This document shows, piece by piece, positions 27,577 through 35,561 of a stretch of 64,000 nt of DNA (position 1 is the first letter of the stretch; each line of letters opens with the position of its first letter). Where the stretch lies: the NCBI RefSeq assembly GCF_016804325.1, contig NZ_CP043627.1, positions 6,159,501 through 6,223,500 on the forward strand, in the 5' to 3' direction. The position numbers and the translations under genes were made by a program. Below the pieces are notes generated by a model that had not been told where the DNA came from, made no database searches, and was given only the letters and a program-made list of their open reading frames with translations. This DNA is from Methylobacterium aquaticum. GTDB taxonomy: Bacteria; Pseudomonadota; Alphaproteobacteria; Rhizobiales; Beijerinckiaceae.

Positions 27577-28980
27577 ATGCCCCGCGTGACCACGCTCCTG
27601 CCCGCGACCGAGGACGCCATCCCGATCCGCTGCGTCGACGCCGCCGGCTGGCCCGCCGTCGCGGCCGGGCTGCCGCCGCTCGCCGCTGCCTTCGCGCGGG
27701 CCTCCGGGTTCGAGGCCAAGCCCGGAAAGGTCGCCCTGCTGCCGGGGCCGGACGGGGCGCTGGCGACCGTGCTGTTCGGGGTCGAGACCGGGGGCCGGGC
27801 CGATCCGTTCGCGGTCGGGCGCCTGCCCGATGCCCTGCCCGAAGGGACCTACCGCCTGGAAAGCCTGCCCGGCGACCCGGCCCTGGCGGCGCTCGCCTGG
27901 CGGCTCTCCGGCTACCGCTTCGGCCGCTACCGCGAGAAGCCGGCGCCCAAGGCCCGCCTGGTCGCGCCCGAGGGGGTCGACGCCGCCGAGATCGACCGCA
28001 TCGCCGATGCGGTGGCGGCCGGCCGCGACCTGGTGAACACCCCGGCGAACGACCTCGGCCCGGCCGAGATCGAGGCGGCGTCCCGGGCGCTCGCCGCGCG
28101 CTTCGGCGCAACGATGTCGGTCGTCTCCGGCGAGGCGCTGGAAGAGGGCTTCCCGCTCATCGCCGCGGTCGGCCGGGCCTCGCCGCGGTCACCGCGCCTG
28201 ATCGACGTGACCTGGGGCGATCCGGGCGCGCCGCGCGTGACCCTGGTCGGCAAGGGGGTGGTGTTCGATACCGGCGGCCTCGACATCAAGCCCTCGGCGG
28301 CGATGCTGCTGATGAAGAAGGACATGGCAGGCGCCGCGGTGGCCCTCGCCGCCGCCGAGATGGTGATGGGGGCCGGCCTCCCGATCCGCCTGCGGGTGCT
28401 GATCCCGACGGTCGAGAACGCGATTGCCGGCGACGCCTTCCGTCCCGGCGACGTGCTGGCGAGCCGGAAGGGGCTCACGGTCGAGATCGGCAACACCGAC
28501 GCCGAGGGCCGGCTGATCCTGGCCGACGCGCTGGCGCTGGCCGACGAGGAGGCGCCGGAGCTGCTCTTCGACTTCGCCACGCTCACGGGCGCGGCCCGGG
28601 TGGCGCTCGGCCCCGATCTGCCGGCGCTGTTCACCGAGGATGACGGGCTGGCGGCGGATCTCGCCGCCACGGGCCTCGCGGTGAACGATCCGGTCTGGCG
28701 GATGCCGCTCTGGGGTCCTTACGCCGCGCTGCTCGATTCGAAGGTCGCCGACCTCAACAACGTCTCGGGCGGCCCCTTCGCCGGGGCGGTCACGGCGGCT
28801 CTGTTCCTGCGCCGCTTCGCGCCGGGGGCGAAGGCCCACATCCATCTCGACCTCTACGGCTGGAACCCGGGCACCAAGCCCGGCCGGCCGGAGGGCGGCG
28901 AGGTGCAGACCGCCCGCCTCGTCTACGCCCTCCTCAAGCGCCGCTACGCCGTGCCGAGCGCGGCGCGCTCCGCCTCGTAG
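27577..28980 (+). CDS. Leucyl aminopeptidase (M17 family)
   Basis: This 467-residue cytoplasmic metalloprotease removes N-terminal residues from peptides. The M17 signature NTDAEGRLILADAL is intact, with metal and catalytic residues in GKGVVFDTGGLDIKP, LMKKDMAGAA and VENAIAGDAFRPGDV. It matches the shorter PepB-like subgroup of alphaproteobacteria. The ATG at 27577 follows GAAGGAAGGG. Its 3' end overlaps the convergent EcsC gene by 37 bases. Confidence 0.92.
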   Translation: MPRVTTLLPATEDAIPIRCVDAAGWPAVAAGLPPLAAAFARASGFEAKPGKVALLPGPDGALATVLFGVETGGRADPFAVGRLPDALPEGTYRLESLPGDPALAALAWRLSGYRFGRYREKPAPKARLVAPEGVDAAEIDRIADAVAAGRDLVNTPANDLGPAEIEAASRALAARFGATMSVVSGEALEEGFPLIAAVGRASPRSPRLIDVTWGDPGAPRVTLVGKGVVFDTGGLDIKPSAAMLLMKKDMAGAAVALAAAEMVMGAGLPIRLRVLIPTVENAIAGDAFRPGDVLASRKGLTVEIGNTDAEGRLILADALALADEEAPELLFDFATLTGAARVALGPDLPALFTEDDGLAADLAATGLAVNDPVWRMPLWGPYAALLDSKVADLNNVSGGPFAGAVTAALFLRRFAPGAKAHIHLDLYGWNPGTKPGRPEGGEVQTARLVYALLKRRYAVPSAARSAS

Positions 28981-29915
28981 GCCTCCCGCACCAGGGCCTT
29001 GCCGTAGCGGCGTTCCAGGCGCCGCACGGTGAAGTGGCCGCGGGCGATGGACTGGAAATGGTCCATGAAGGCGGTGTTGACGGCCGCGCCCCCGAGGGCG
29101 CCGAGCACCGGCACCGCCTGGGCGGCGAGCTTCTGCGATACCACGCCCCCGAAGCGGGCGCCGACCTGGCCGGCAAAGCGCATCAGGGCCGGCGCGCTCT
29201 CGTCGACGAGGCCGCGCCCGGCGGCGTAGCGGGCCGCCTCCGACATCGCCTTGGCGAGCGCGCCGCGGACCGCGAAATAACCGCTCTCGGCCGGGTTCCC
29301 GGCGGCGCCCTCTCCTTGCGTCGCGCCGCGGCCGCCGAGCGCGAAAACCTGCATGCAGGCGAGCGCCGCCTCCGGATCGGCCATGTCCTCGCCCTCGCGC
29401 TGGGCGATCTCGGCGATCGAGCGCAGCATCAGGGTGGTGGAGACGGGCAGTTCGACCGCGAGCGTGGTGATGCCGAAAGCGCCCCCGATGGCGCCCGAGA
29501 CCGCCGCCAGGGCCTTGTGGCCGCGGTCGCCGGGCGGGAAGCGCCCGAGCAGCTCCAGGGCGCGGGTGCGCCAGGACGGCGCCAGGTCGGGGCCGAGGGG
29601 TGCCAGCGCCTGGGCCTCGGATCCCGGTTCCGTCGTCTCCGCCGCCTTCGGCAGGGTCGCGAGCGCGACGTGGAGCGCGCCGCGCATCGCCGTCTCGGTC
29701 GCGTGGCCGACCGCGTCGACGACGGGCGCCGGCAGGGCGCGGGTGATCAGGTCGAGGGGCGCGCCGGCCATCGCGGAGAGCCGGCCGGCGAGACTCGGAC
29801 GCTCCAGGGAACCGACCGCCCGGCGCAACGCCTCGCGGTCCTCGGCGCTCAACGGCTCCGGCGCCCCGACCGGAACGGGGGACGGGGCGGGCTCGACGGC
29901 GACGATCTCGGACAC
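28944..29915 (-). CDS. EcsC family protein
   Basis: This 323-residue protein belongs to the EcsC family, which is named after the third gene of the Bacillus ecs transporter operon and has no settled biochemical role. The core runs from about residue 110 (GAIGGAFGITTLAVELPVST, TLMLRSIAEIAQREGED) to ALGGAAVNTAFMDHFQSIAR and GHFTVRRLERRYG. Moderately hydrophobic Ala/Gly-rich helices suggest membrane association. I chose the GTG at 29915 because GAGGGA precedes it; a TTG at 29942 is also open. Confidence 0.85.
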   Translation of the reverse strand: MSEIVAVEPAPSPVPVGAPEPLSAEDREALRRAVGSLERPSLAGRLSAMAGAPLDLITRALPAPVVDAVGHATETAMRGALHVALATLPKAAETTEPGSEAQALAPLGPDLAPSWRTRALELLGRFPPGDRGHKALAAVSGAIGGAFGITTLAVELPVSTTLMLRSIAEIAQREGEDMADPEAALACMQVFALGGRGATQGEGAAGNPAESGYFAVRGALAKAMSEAARYAAGRGLVDESAPALMRFAGQVGARFGGVVSQKLAAQAVPVLGALGGAAVNTAFMDHFQSIARGHFTVRRLERRYGKALVREAYEAERAALGTA

Positions 29916-30002
29916 GGGCGCTCCCTCGCAGACACTGCGCAACTGGCGGATTAAAGCTGGGGCGCCGGGGGCGGGTTCCGCAAGGGCCTCCCGTATCGCG
30001 CC

Positions 30003-31340
30003 TCACGCCCGCGCCGGCAGTTCCTCCGATCGAGCCGGCTCGGTCTCGCCGGGCAGGAGCCGCAGGCCGAGGCAGAGCAGGGTGACCGGGATGCCCACGG
30101 CGGCGGTCATCACGAAGAAGGCCGGGTAGCCCATCGACTCGACGGCAAAGCCCGACAAGCCGCCGACGAACTTGCCCGGCAGGGCGTAGAGCGAGGAGAG
30201 CAGCGCGTATTGCGTCGCCGCGAAGGCCGGCGAGGTCAGGCTCGACATGTAGGCGATGAGCGCCGTACCCGCGAAGGCGCCGGCGAAGTTGTCGATGCTG
30301 ATGCTGGCGACCAGGAGCGGCAGGTCGTGGCCGGCGAGCGCCAGCCAGGCGAACATCAGGTTCGAGGCCGAGGCCGCGATGCCGCCGATCAGCAGCGCCG
30401 GATAGAGGCCGAGCCGGCTCACCGCGATGCCGCCCGCGAAGGCCCCGGCGATGCCGACCCAGACGCCGTAGACCTTCGACACCGTGGCGATCTCCGACAG
30501 GGAGAACTTCATGTCGATGTAGAGCGGATTCGCCATGATGCCTGAGACGATGTCGGGCAGGCGGTAGACGGTGATCAGCGCCAGGATCAGCACCAGGCCC
30601 GAGCCCTTGCGGCGCACGAGATCGGCGAAGGGATCGACCACCGCCTCGCGCAGGGCGTGGCGCCAGCCGCGCCGGGGGCCGGGATCGCGCGCCTGCACCT
30701 TCGGCGCCGCCAGGGTGCCGGCGACGGCGAGCGCCATCAGGAGCGCCATGCTGGCATAGGCAGGGGCCCAGCCATAGGCGTCGGCGACGAAGAGCGCGCC
30801 GGCCCCGGCGCAGATCCGCGCCAGGGAATAGCCGAGCTGGTAGGAGGCCAGCATCATGCCCTGGCGCTCGGTCGGGGCGGAATCGATGCGCCAGCCGTCG
30901 ACCACGATGTCCTGGGTCGCCGAGGCGAAGGCGATGACGAGCGCGCAGACGACCGTGTAGCCGAGCGCGTTCGCCGGATCGGCCCGGCTCATCGCGACGA
31001 GACCCGCCGCCACGGCGAGTTGCGCCAGCAGCATCCAGGCCCGGCGCCGGCCGAGCCACCGCGACAGGACGGGCAGGTCGAGCCGGTCGATGACCGGGGC
31101 CCAGAGGAACTTCAGCGTGTAGGCGAGCGAGACGTAGCTGAGGAGCCCGATGCTCGACCGCTCGATGCCGGCGCTGCGCAGCCAGGCCGACAGCGTTGCG
31201 AAGACCAGCAGGATCGGCAGCCCGGCGCCGAAGCCGAGCACCAGCATCAGGGCCATCTGCCGGTCCGCCATCACGTCCCGCAGGGTGGCGCGGGTGCGGG
31301 CGAGCCAGCCCGTTCCCTGTGTCCCGGCCGTTGTCGTCAT
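30003..31340 (-). CDS. ampG: AmpG-like MFS permease (muropeptide transporter family)
   Basis: This 445-residue protein has about twelve transmembrane segments and AmpG features: LGFGAGLPILLVFATLSAWL at helix 1, KFLWAPVIDR after helix 2, and ASATQDIVVDGWRI. AmpG imports anhydro-muropeptides released from peptidoglycan for recycling and, where present, beta-lactamase induction. Other members of the family carry different substrates, and no ampR, ampD or beta-lactamase gene is nearby. The ATG at 31340 is where similarity begins. Confidence 0.85.
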   Translation of the reverse strand: MTTTAGTQGTGWLARTRATLRDVMADRQMALMLVLGFGAGLPILLVFATLSAWLRSAGIERSSIGLLSYVSLAYTLKFLWAPVIDRLDLPVLSRWLGRRRAWMLLAQLAVAAGLVAMSRADPANALGYTVVCALVIAFASATQDIVVDGWRIDSAPTERQGMMLASYQLGYSLARICAGAGALFVADAYGWAPAYASMALLMALAVAGTLAAPKVQARDPGPRRGWRHALREAVVDPFADLVRRKGSGLVLILALITVYRLPDIVSGIMANPLYIDMKFSLSEIATVSKVYGVWVGIAGAFAGGIAVSRLGLYPALLIGGIAASASNLMFAWLALAGHDLPLLVASISIDNFAGAFAGTALIAYMSSLTSPAFAATQYALLSSLYALPGKFVGGLSGFAVESMGYPAFFVMTAAVGIPVTLLCLGLRLLPGETEPARSEELPARA

Positions 31341-31492
31341 CGTGATCGCCGTCTCCCGGGCAGGTTTCGCGACAGGGTGGCCGGTTTCGCGACGAGAACC
31401 GGAGACCCGGCCGGAGGTCGATCCGGTCGGGATGCGAGACGCCGAACCCGGCCGCCGCCGCGCAATCCACGCCAGCATGTGGGCGGGATCAT

Positions 31493-31522
31493 GGTGGACA
31501 AAGAATTAACATTGTGTCCACC
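31493..31522. promoter_or_regulatory. Inverted repeat in the divergent ampG / LOV-kinase control region
   Basis: GGTGGACA (31493-31500) and TGTCCACC (31515-31522) flank an AT-rich 14-base spacer, in a 306-base gap between divergent genes (31341-31646). It could be an operator or part of a promoter. A separate hairpin of GGGCGG/CCGCCC lies near 31537-31552. Nothing else is recognisable in the gap. Confidence 0.35.
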
Positions 31523-31646
31523 GCAGCTTACGTTCCGGGCGGGAACCCCGCCCAGGGTCGCGGGTTCGCTGTGGAGAGATGGGACTGCTGTCCCGCTCCG
31601 CCACGGATCGGCTGGGCGGAGCCGGCCGCGAACGGGCGGGTTGCGG

Positions 31647-32810
31647 ATGATCGGGTTGGACGCTGAGAGGCAGTTCGGGACGTGGAATGCGCGCCGGGCT
31701 GAGGGGCCGTCGGCGGACGCGCCCCTCTCCTATGCCGCATACTCCGATGCGCCTTACTCCGATGCGCCTTTCCTGGCCGCCTTCCGCGCCAGCGAGGCGC
31801 CGATGCTGATGACCGATCCGGCCCTGCCCGACAACCCGGTCGTGTTCGTCAACGAGGCCTTCTGCCGGCTCACCGGCTACGCGGCCGGGGAGGTGCTCGG
31901 CCGCAACTGCCGCTTCCTCCAGGGACCCGACACCGATCCCGCCGCCATCGCCCAGGTGCGGGACGCGGTGGCGCGGGGCACGCCCCTGCGGGTCGACCTT
32001 CTCAATTACCGCAAGGACGGCCATTCGTTCTGGAACGCCATGGCGCTCAACCCGGTGCGGGACGAGGCGGGGCGGGTGCGCTCCTTCTTCGCGGTGCTCA
32101 CCGACATCACCCGGACCCGCGAGGCCGAACGGGCGCTGGCGCAGGAGAAGGACGGCCTCGCCCAGGATCTCGCGGCGCGCAACCGGGCCCTCCAGGCCGC
32201 CCTCGACCAGCAGACCGCCCTGCTGCACGAGGTCGATCACCGGGTGAAGAACAACCTCCAGGTGATCTCCTCCCTGGTGCTGCTCAAGGCCCGGCGCGCC
32301 CGGGACGCGGCCTGCCGCGAGGTGCTGCGCAGCATGGCCGACCGGATCGGGGCGCTCGCCACCGCCCACCGCCTGCTCTACGCGGTGAGCGACGTCGCCC
32401 GGTTCGACCTGCGCGACTTCGCCGACGATTTCGCGGCGGAGCTCGAAGCCGGCCTCGACACGGACCGGATCGCCCTGTCGGTCGATGTCGAGGCGGTGGC
32501 GGTGCCGGCCTCGATGGCCGCACCCCTGGCGCTCCTGGTGCACGAACTCGCCGTCAACGCGGTCCGGCACGCCTTCCCGGGCGAGCGGCGCGGCCGCGTC
32601 GCCATCACCGCCCGCGCGGAGGGCGAGCGCCTGATCCTCGACATCCGCGACGACGGCATCGGCCTGCCTGCGCAATCGGACAACCCCGAGGGCTTCGGCC
32701 GCGACCTCGTCGGCATGCTGGTGCGCCAGCTGCGCGGCACCCTGACCTTCGAGGATCTTCAGCCCGGCACCCGCGCCCACGTCGTCCTGCCGCTCGGAAC
32801 CACCCATTGA
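31647..32810 (+). CDS. LOV-domain blue-light histidine kinase (HisKA_2/HWE type)
   Basis: This 387-residue soluble sensor kinase has a LOV domain (about residues 45-160) with the flavin-binding motif GRNCRFLQG; Cys88 should form the light-driven flavin adduct. A helical linker leads to a HisKA_2 dimerisation domain with phospho-acceptor His198 in HRVKNNLQVISSLV and an ATPase domain (ELAVNAVRHAFPG, ILDIRDDGIGLP). Such kinases control general stress or attachment in alphaproteobacteria. The gene's stop overlaps the start of the receiver gene. Residues 31-42 hold a short duplication (YSDAPYSDAP). Confidence 0.9.
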   Translation: MIGLDAERQFGTWNARRAEGPSADAPLSYAAYSDAPYSDAPFLAAFRASEAPMLMTDPALPDNPVVFVNEAFCRLTGYAAGEVLGRNCRFLQGPDTDPAAIAQVRDAVARGTPLRVDLLNYRKDGHSFWNAMALNPVRDEAGRVRSFFAVLTDITRTREAERALAQEKDGLAQDLAARNRALQAALDQQTALLHEVDHRVKNNLQVISSLVLLKARRARDAACREVLRSMADRIGALATAHRLLYAVSDVARFDLRDFADDFAAELEAGLDTDRIALSVDVEAVAVPASMAAPLALLVHELAVNAVRHAFPGERRGRVAITARAEGERLILDIRDDGIGLPAQSDNPEGFGRDLVGMLVRQLRGTLTFEDLQPGTRAHVVLPLGTTH

Positions 32811-33229
32811 GCGCGGAGGGCCTGCGGGTCCTGATCGTCGAGGACGAGGCGTTCATCGCCCTCGAACTCGAATGCCTGCTGGAGGAAGCGGGCTACGTCC
32901 CGGTCGGCGTCGCGACCCGCTCGGGCGACGCGATCACGCTCGCCCGCGACCTCGCCCCCGACATCGCCCTCGTCGACATCCACCTCGCCGACGGCCCGAC
33001 CGGCGTCGCGGTGGCCCGGACCCTGAGCGCCCGGCCCGGCCTGACGGTGCTGTTCACCACCGCCAACGCCAAGCGCGTGCCGCCGGATTTCGCAGGCGCC
33101 GCCGGGATCATCGCCAAGCCGTATTCCGAGCGGGTGGTCCGGGCGGCGCTCGCCTATGTGGCGGGGCGCTACCACGGCAGGGTGCCGATGGAGCCGCCGG
33201 ACGGGGTGGTGCTGTCGCCGACCTTGTAG
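32807..33229 (+). CDS. Single-domain response regulator
   Basis: This 140-residue protein is a lone receiver domain: acidic pocket VEDEAF near residue 12, phospho-acceptor Asp57 in LVDIHLADG, the conserved Thr region LFTTANA, and the Lys of IAKPYSE. There is no output domain. The TTG start overlaps the kinase's TGA (TTGA), so the two are translationally coupled and this is the likely partner of the LOV kinase. Single-domain receivers of this sort act as phosphate shuttles or sinks, for example toward general stress regulators; that role is inference. Confidence 0.88.
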   Translation: MSAEGLRVLIVEDEAFIALELECLLEEAGYVPVGVATRSGDAITLARDLAPDIALVDIHLADGPTGVAVARTLSARPGLTVLFTTANAKRVPPDFAGAAGIIAKPYSERVVRAALAYVAGRYHGRVPMEPPDGVVLSPTL

Positions 33230-33286
33230 GTTCTCCGCTCCCGATCGAGAGCGACGGTCGGGGACGCCAGAAGATGAGTTCCCGAT

Positions 33287-33392
33287 CTAGAGCACTTCAC
33301 GATCGCGTTGCAATCGCGAAGCTCTCTAGGTCGTTGATTTTGCCGCATTTTCTGCGACGAACCGGTATCCACTTCGTTGGAAAATGCTCTAG
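33287..33392. repeat. MITE-like element with CTAGAGCA ends (106 bp)
   Basis: The ends are CTAGAGCA (33287-33294) and TGCTCTAG (33385-33392). The interior includes CGATCGCG/CAATCGCGAAG and ACCGGTATCCACTTCG, a sequence type I know as a common intergenic repeat in Hyphomicrobiales. No transposase gene is linked. Confidence 0.7.
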
Positions 33393-33682
33393 CCGCACGC
33401 TCCAGCCCTGTTCATTCGATTGTCGCACGCGCGTCGCCAATCTGGAACGCCAAATGACAATCGACAATAATGCATAAGTAATATGAATTTTCTGCGACAA
33501 ACAATAACAGGGATATTTTTCTTGAATGTAAAATTGAAAAAAGGCATTATAACGATGATAAATACACGATCGAATCACTTACAAATCCTACAGTATTTGT
33601 CATTTCTTAAATGAATGTTGAACATATAATAATTACTATGATATCGTGGTGGCGTTCCGGTTTCTGCGGGAGGATTTGCACC
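33393..33682. other. AT-rich intergenic stretch upstream of the subtilase
   Basis: From about 33455 to 33650 the sequence is far richer in A and T than anything else in the window, with runs such as AAATTGAAAAAAGGCATTAT. No gene is supported. It probably contains the subtilase promoter and suggests imported DNA or a silenced, xenogeneic-type control region. Confidence 0.6.
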
Positions 33683-35026
33683 ATGAATTTGAAAAACAAT
33701 TTTCCCGAGCCGCCGCGCCCGCAAGCCACCGGGCGCTACATCGTCAAATTCGCCCCCGGGATCGAGGCGGCACGGGCGCAGACACTGATCGCGGACAAGA
33801 CCGGCATCCGCACGCTCGACCTGCGCGAGACCGGAGACGCGCCGCTACCGGCTCCAGACGCGGACGCGCCGGAGGGTGGCCTCGTCGTCGACCGGTTCAA
33901 GGTCGCGATCATCCATCCCCAGCAGGATGTCGGCGCGCGGGTGGCAAGCCTCGCGGCGGAAGACGGCGTGATCGTACGGCCGGAATTCTATCTCTTCGCC
34001 GTCGGCGAACTTGAGCAACGCTATGCCGCCTGGGTGCGGGAAGGGCTGTCGATCCTGGTGAACGGGTATCCCGGGGCCACGGGCGCGCCCACCGCCGCCG
34101 CCGCAGCGGCGGAGATGGCCGCCGCGGAGGCGGCAGCCCATGCTGATACGGACGAGTTCACCTGGGGTCTCCAGGCCATCCGGGCGCTCGGCACGGCGCA
34201 GACCGGCAAGGGGATCAAGGTCGCGGTCCTCGATACCGGCCTCGATTTCGAGCATCCCGACTTCGTCGGGCGCACGATCGTCAGCCGGAGCTTCGTACCG
34301 GACGGTTCGGTGCAGGACGTGCAGGGGCACGGCACGCACACGGCCGGAACCCTCGCCGGCCCGGCCAAGTCGGCGATCGGCCGGCGCTACGGCGTGGCGC
34401 CCGACGTCGACCTCTATATCGGCAAGGTGCTGGACGATCGCGGAGCCGGAACCGAAGGCGACATCCTCCGGGGCATGAACTGGGCGATCGACCAGGGCTG
34501 CACCGTCATCTCGATGTCGCTCGGCCGACCGACCCAACCGGACGAGCCCCACGACCCGACCTACGAGGAGGCCGGGCTCGCCGCCCTCGACGAGGACTGC
34601 CTGATCATCGCGGCCGCTGGCAACGACAACACCCGTGCCTTCGGCTATATCGCGCCCATCGGTGCGCCAGCCAACTCGCCCTCGATCATGGCGGTCGGGG
34701 CAGTCGATCCGAAGCTCAAGGTCGCGCCGTTCTCCTGCGGGGCGGTGAATGCCGACGGGAGCAAGCTCGACATCGCCGGTCCGGGCACGGCGGTCTACTC
34801 GGCGTTTCCCCGGCCCCGACTGTCGCGGGTGCTGCCGGGCACCAGCATGGCCTGCCCGCACGTCGCGGGCGTCGCGGCGCTGCTCGCCAGCGCCAATCCT
34901 TCCCTACGCGGCCGCCGTCTCTGGAACGCGTTGATCGCCGCCTCGCGCCCGATCGGCCCGGCCCGCGACTACGGCAGCGGCCTCGTCCAGGGGCCGGGGA
35001 CCGTCATCGTCGCCACCGTGCCGTGA
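33683..35026 (+). CDS. Subtilisin-like serine protease (S8 family)
   Basis: This 447-residue protease has the catalytic triad in canonical motifs: Asp in VAVLDTGLDFEHPDF, His in GHGTHTAGTLAG and Ser in GTSMACPHVAGVAALLAS; the oxyanion Asn is in IIAAAGNDN. About 170 residues precede the domain and include an I9/propeptide-like part (GRYIVKFAPGIEAARAQTLI) and an Ala-rich linker. There is no classical signal peptide. I chose the ATG at 33683 because GGGAGG lies nine bases upstream; further upstream ATGs fall in AT-rich sequence. The next gene encodes a propeptide-like small protein. Confidence 0.92.
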   Translation: MNLKNNFPEPPRPQATGRYIVKFAPGIEAARAQTLIADKTGIRTLDLRETGDAPLPAPDADAPEGGLVVDRFKVAIIHPQQDVGARVASLAAEDGVIVRPEFYLFAVGELEQRYAAWVREGLSILVNGYPGATGAPTAAAAAAEMAAAEAAAHADTDEFTWGLQAIRALGTAQTGKGIKVAVLDTGLDFEHPDFVGRTIVSRSFVPDGSVQDVQGHGTHTAGTLAGPAKSAIGRRYGVAPDVDLYIGKVLDDRGAGTEGDILRGMNWAIDQGCTVISMSLGRPTQPDEPHDPTYEEAGLAALDEDCLIIAAAGNDNTRAFGYIAPIGAPANSPSIMAVGAVDPKLKVAPFSCGAVNADGSKLDIAGPGTAVYSAFPRPRLSRVLPGTSMACPHVAGVAALLASANPSLRGRRLWNALIAASRPIGPARDYGSGLVQGPGTVIVATVP

Positions 35027-35139
35027 CGGCGCAAAGGCAGTGACGCGGACAACCGAGCGCAGGCCGGTCTACCGGCTTGCGCTCGGTCACGAACCAACCG
35101 ACATTGAGTCGAGAGACCTTGTCAAGATGGATCACTGCC

Positions 35140-35382
35140 ATGGCTGACGTCGGAATGGTTATCATGGTCGAGAAGGACAAGCGCGCCGACATCGCCGATG
35201 TCGCCAGGTCCCTCGAAGCAAAAGGCCTCCATATCCAGGAAACGATTCCGCGCTTCCGCACGATCGTCGGGACGAGCGACCCTGCGCTGGCCAGCGAGTT
35301 CCGATCGGTCGATGGGGTCGAGACCGTACGGCCGCAGGCGACGTTCCAGTTGCCGGAGATGGACGAGAAGGTCCCGCAATAG
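35140..35382 (+). CDS. Small protein resembling a free subtilase propeptide / I9 inhibitor
   Basis: This 80-residue protein (MADVGMVIMVEKDKRADIAD at the start) has the strand-helix-strand spacing of I9 propeptides: hydrophobic strand VIMVEK, helix DIADVARSLEAKG, strand FRTIVGTSD, then the typical ending SVDGVETVRPQATFQLP. It lies 113 bases after the protease on the same strand. I infer that it folds, inhibits or protects the subtilase. No strong ribosome-binding site is visible, so the exact start is uncertain. Similarity is by pattern only. Confidence 0.6.
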   Translation: MADVGMVIMVEKDKRADIADVARSLEAKGLHIQETIPRFRTIVGTSDPALASEFRSVDGVETVRPQATFQLPEMDEKVPQ

Positions 35383-35561
35383 GGCCGCCTTCGAGGGCGG
35401 TTCTGCAGTATCCCGCCCGGCTGGCCCGGCGTGATCCTGCCCCGTCGATCGCAAGCCCCTCGACGGCACGACGCAGTCCGGCGCTCTCCGTGGAGGCACG
35501 CCCCTGCAACTCTCGCGCGTCGGCGCGCCGTCAGGATCCGTCGGGCCGGCAGCGGCGCGGC

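Noticed and set aside
33611..33682. Longer N-terminus of the subtilase starting at 33611
   Set aside because: The ATG at 33683 has a well-placed GGGAGG site; the extra residues come from AT-rich non-coding DNA and lack signal-peptide character.
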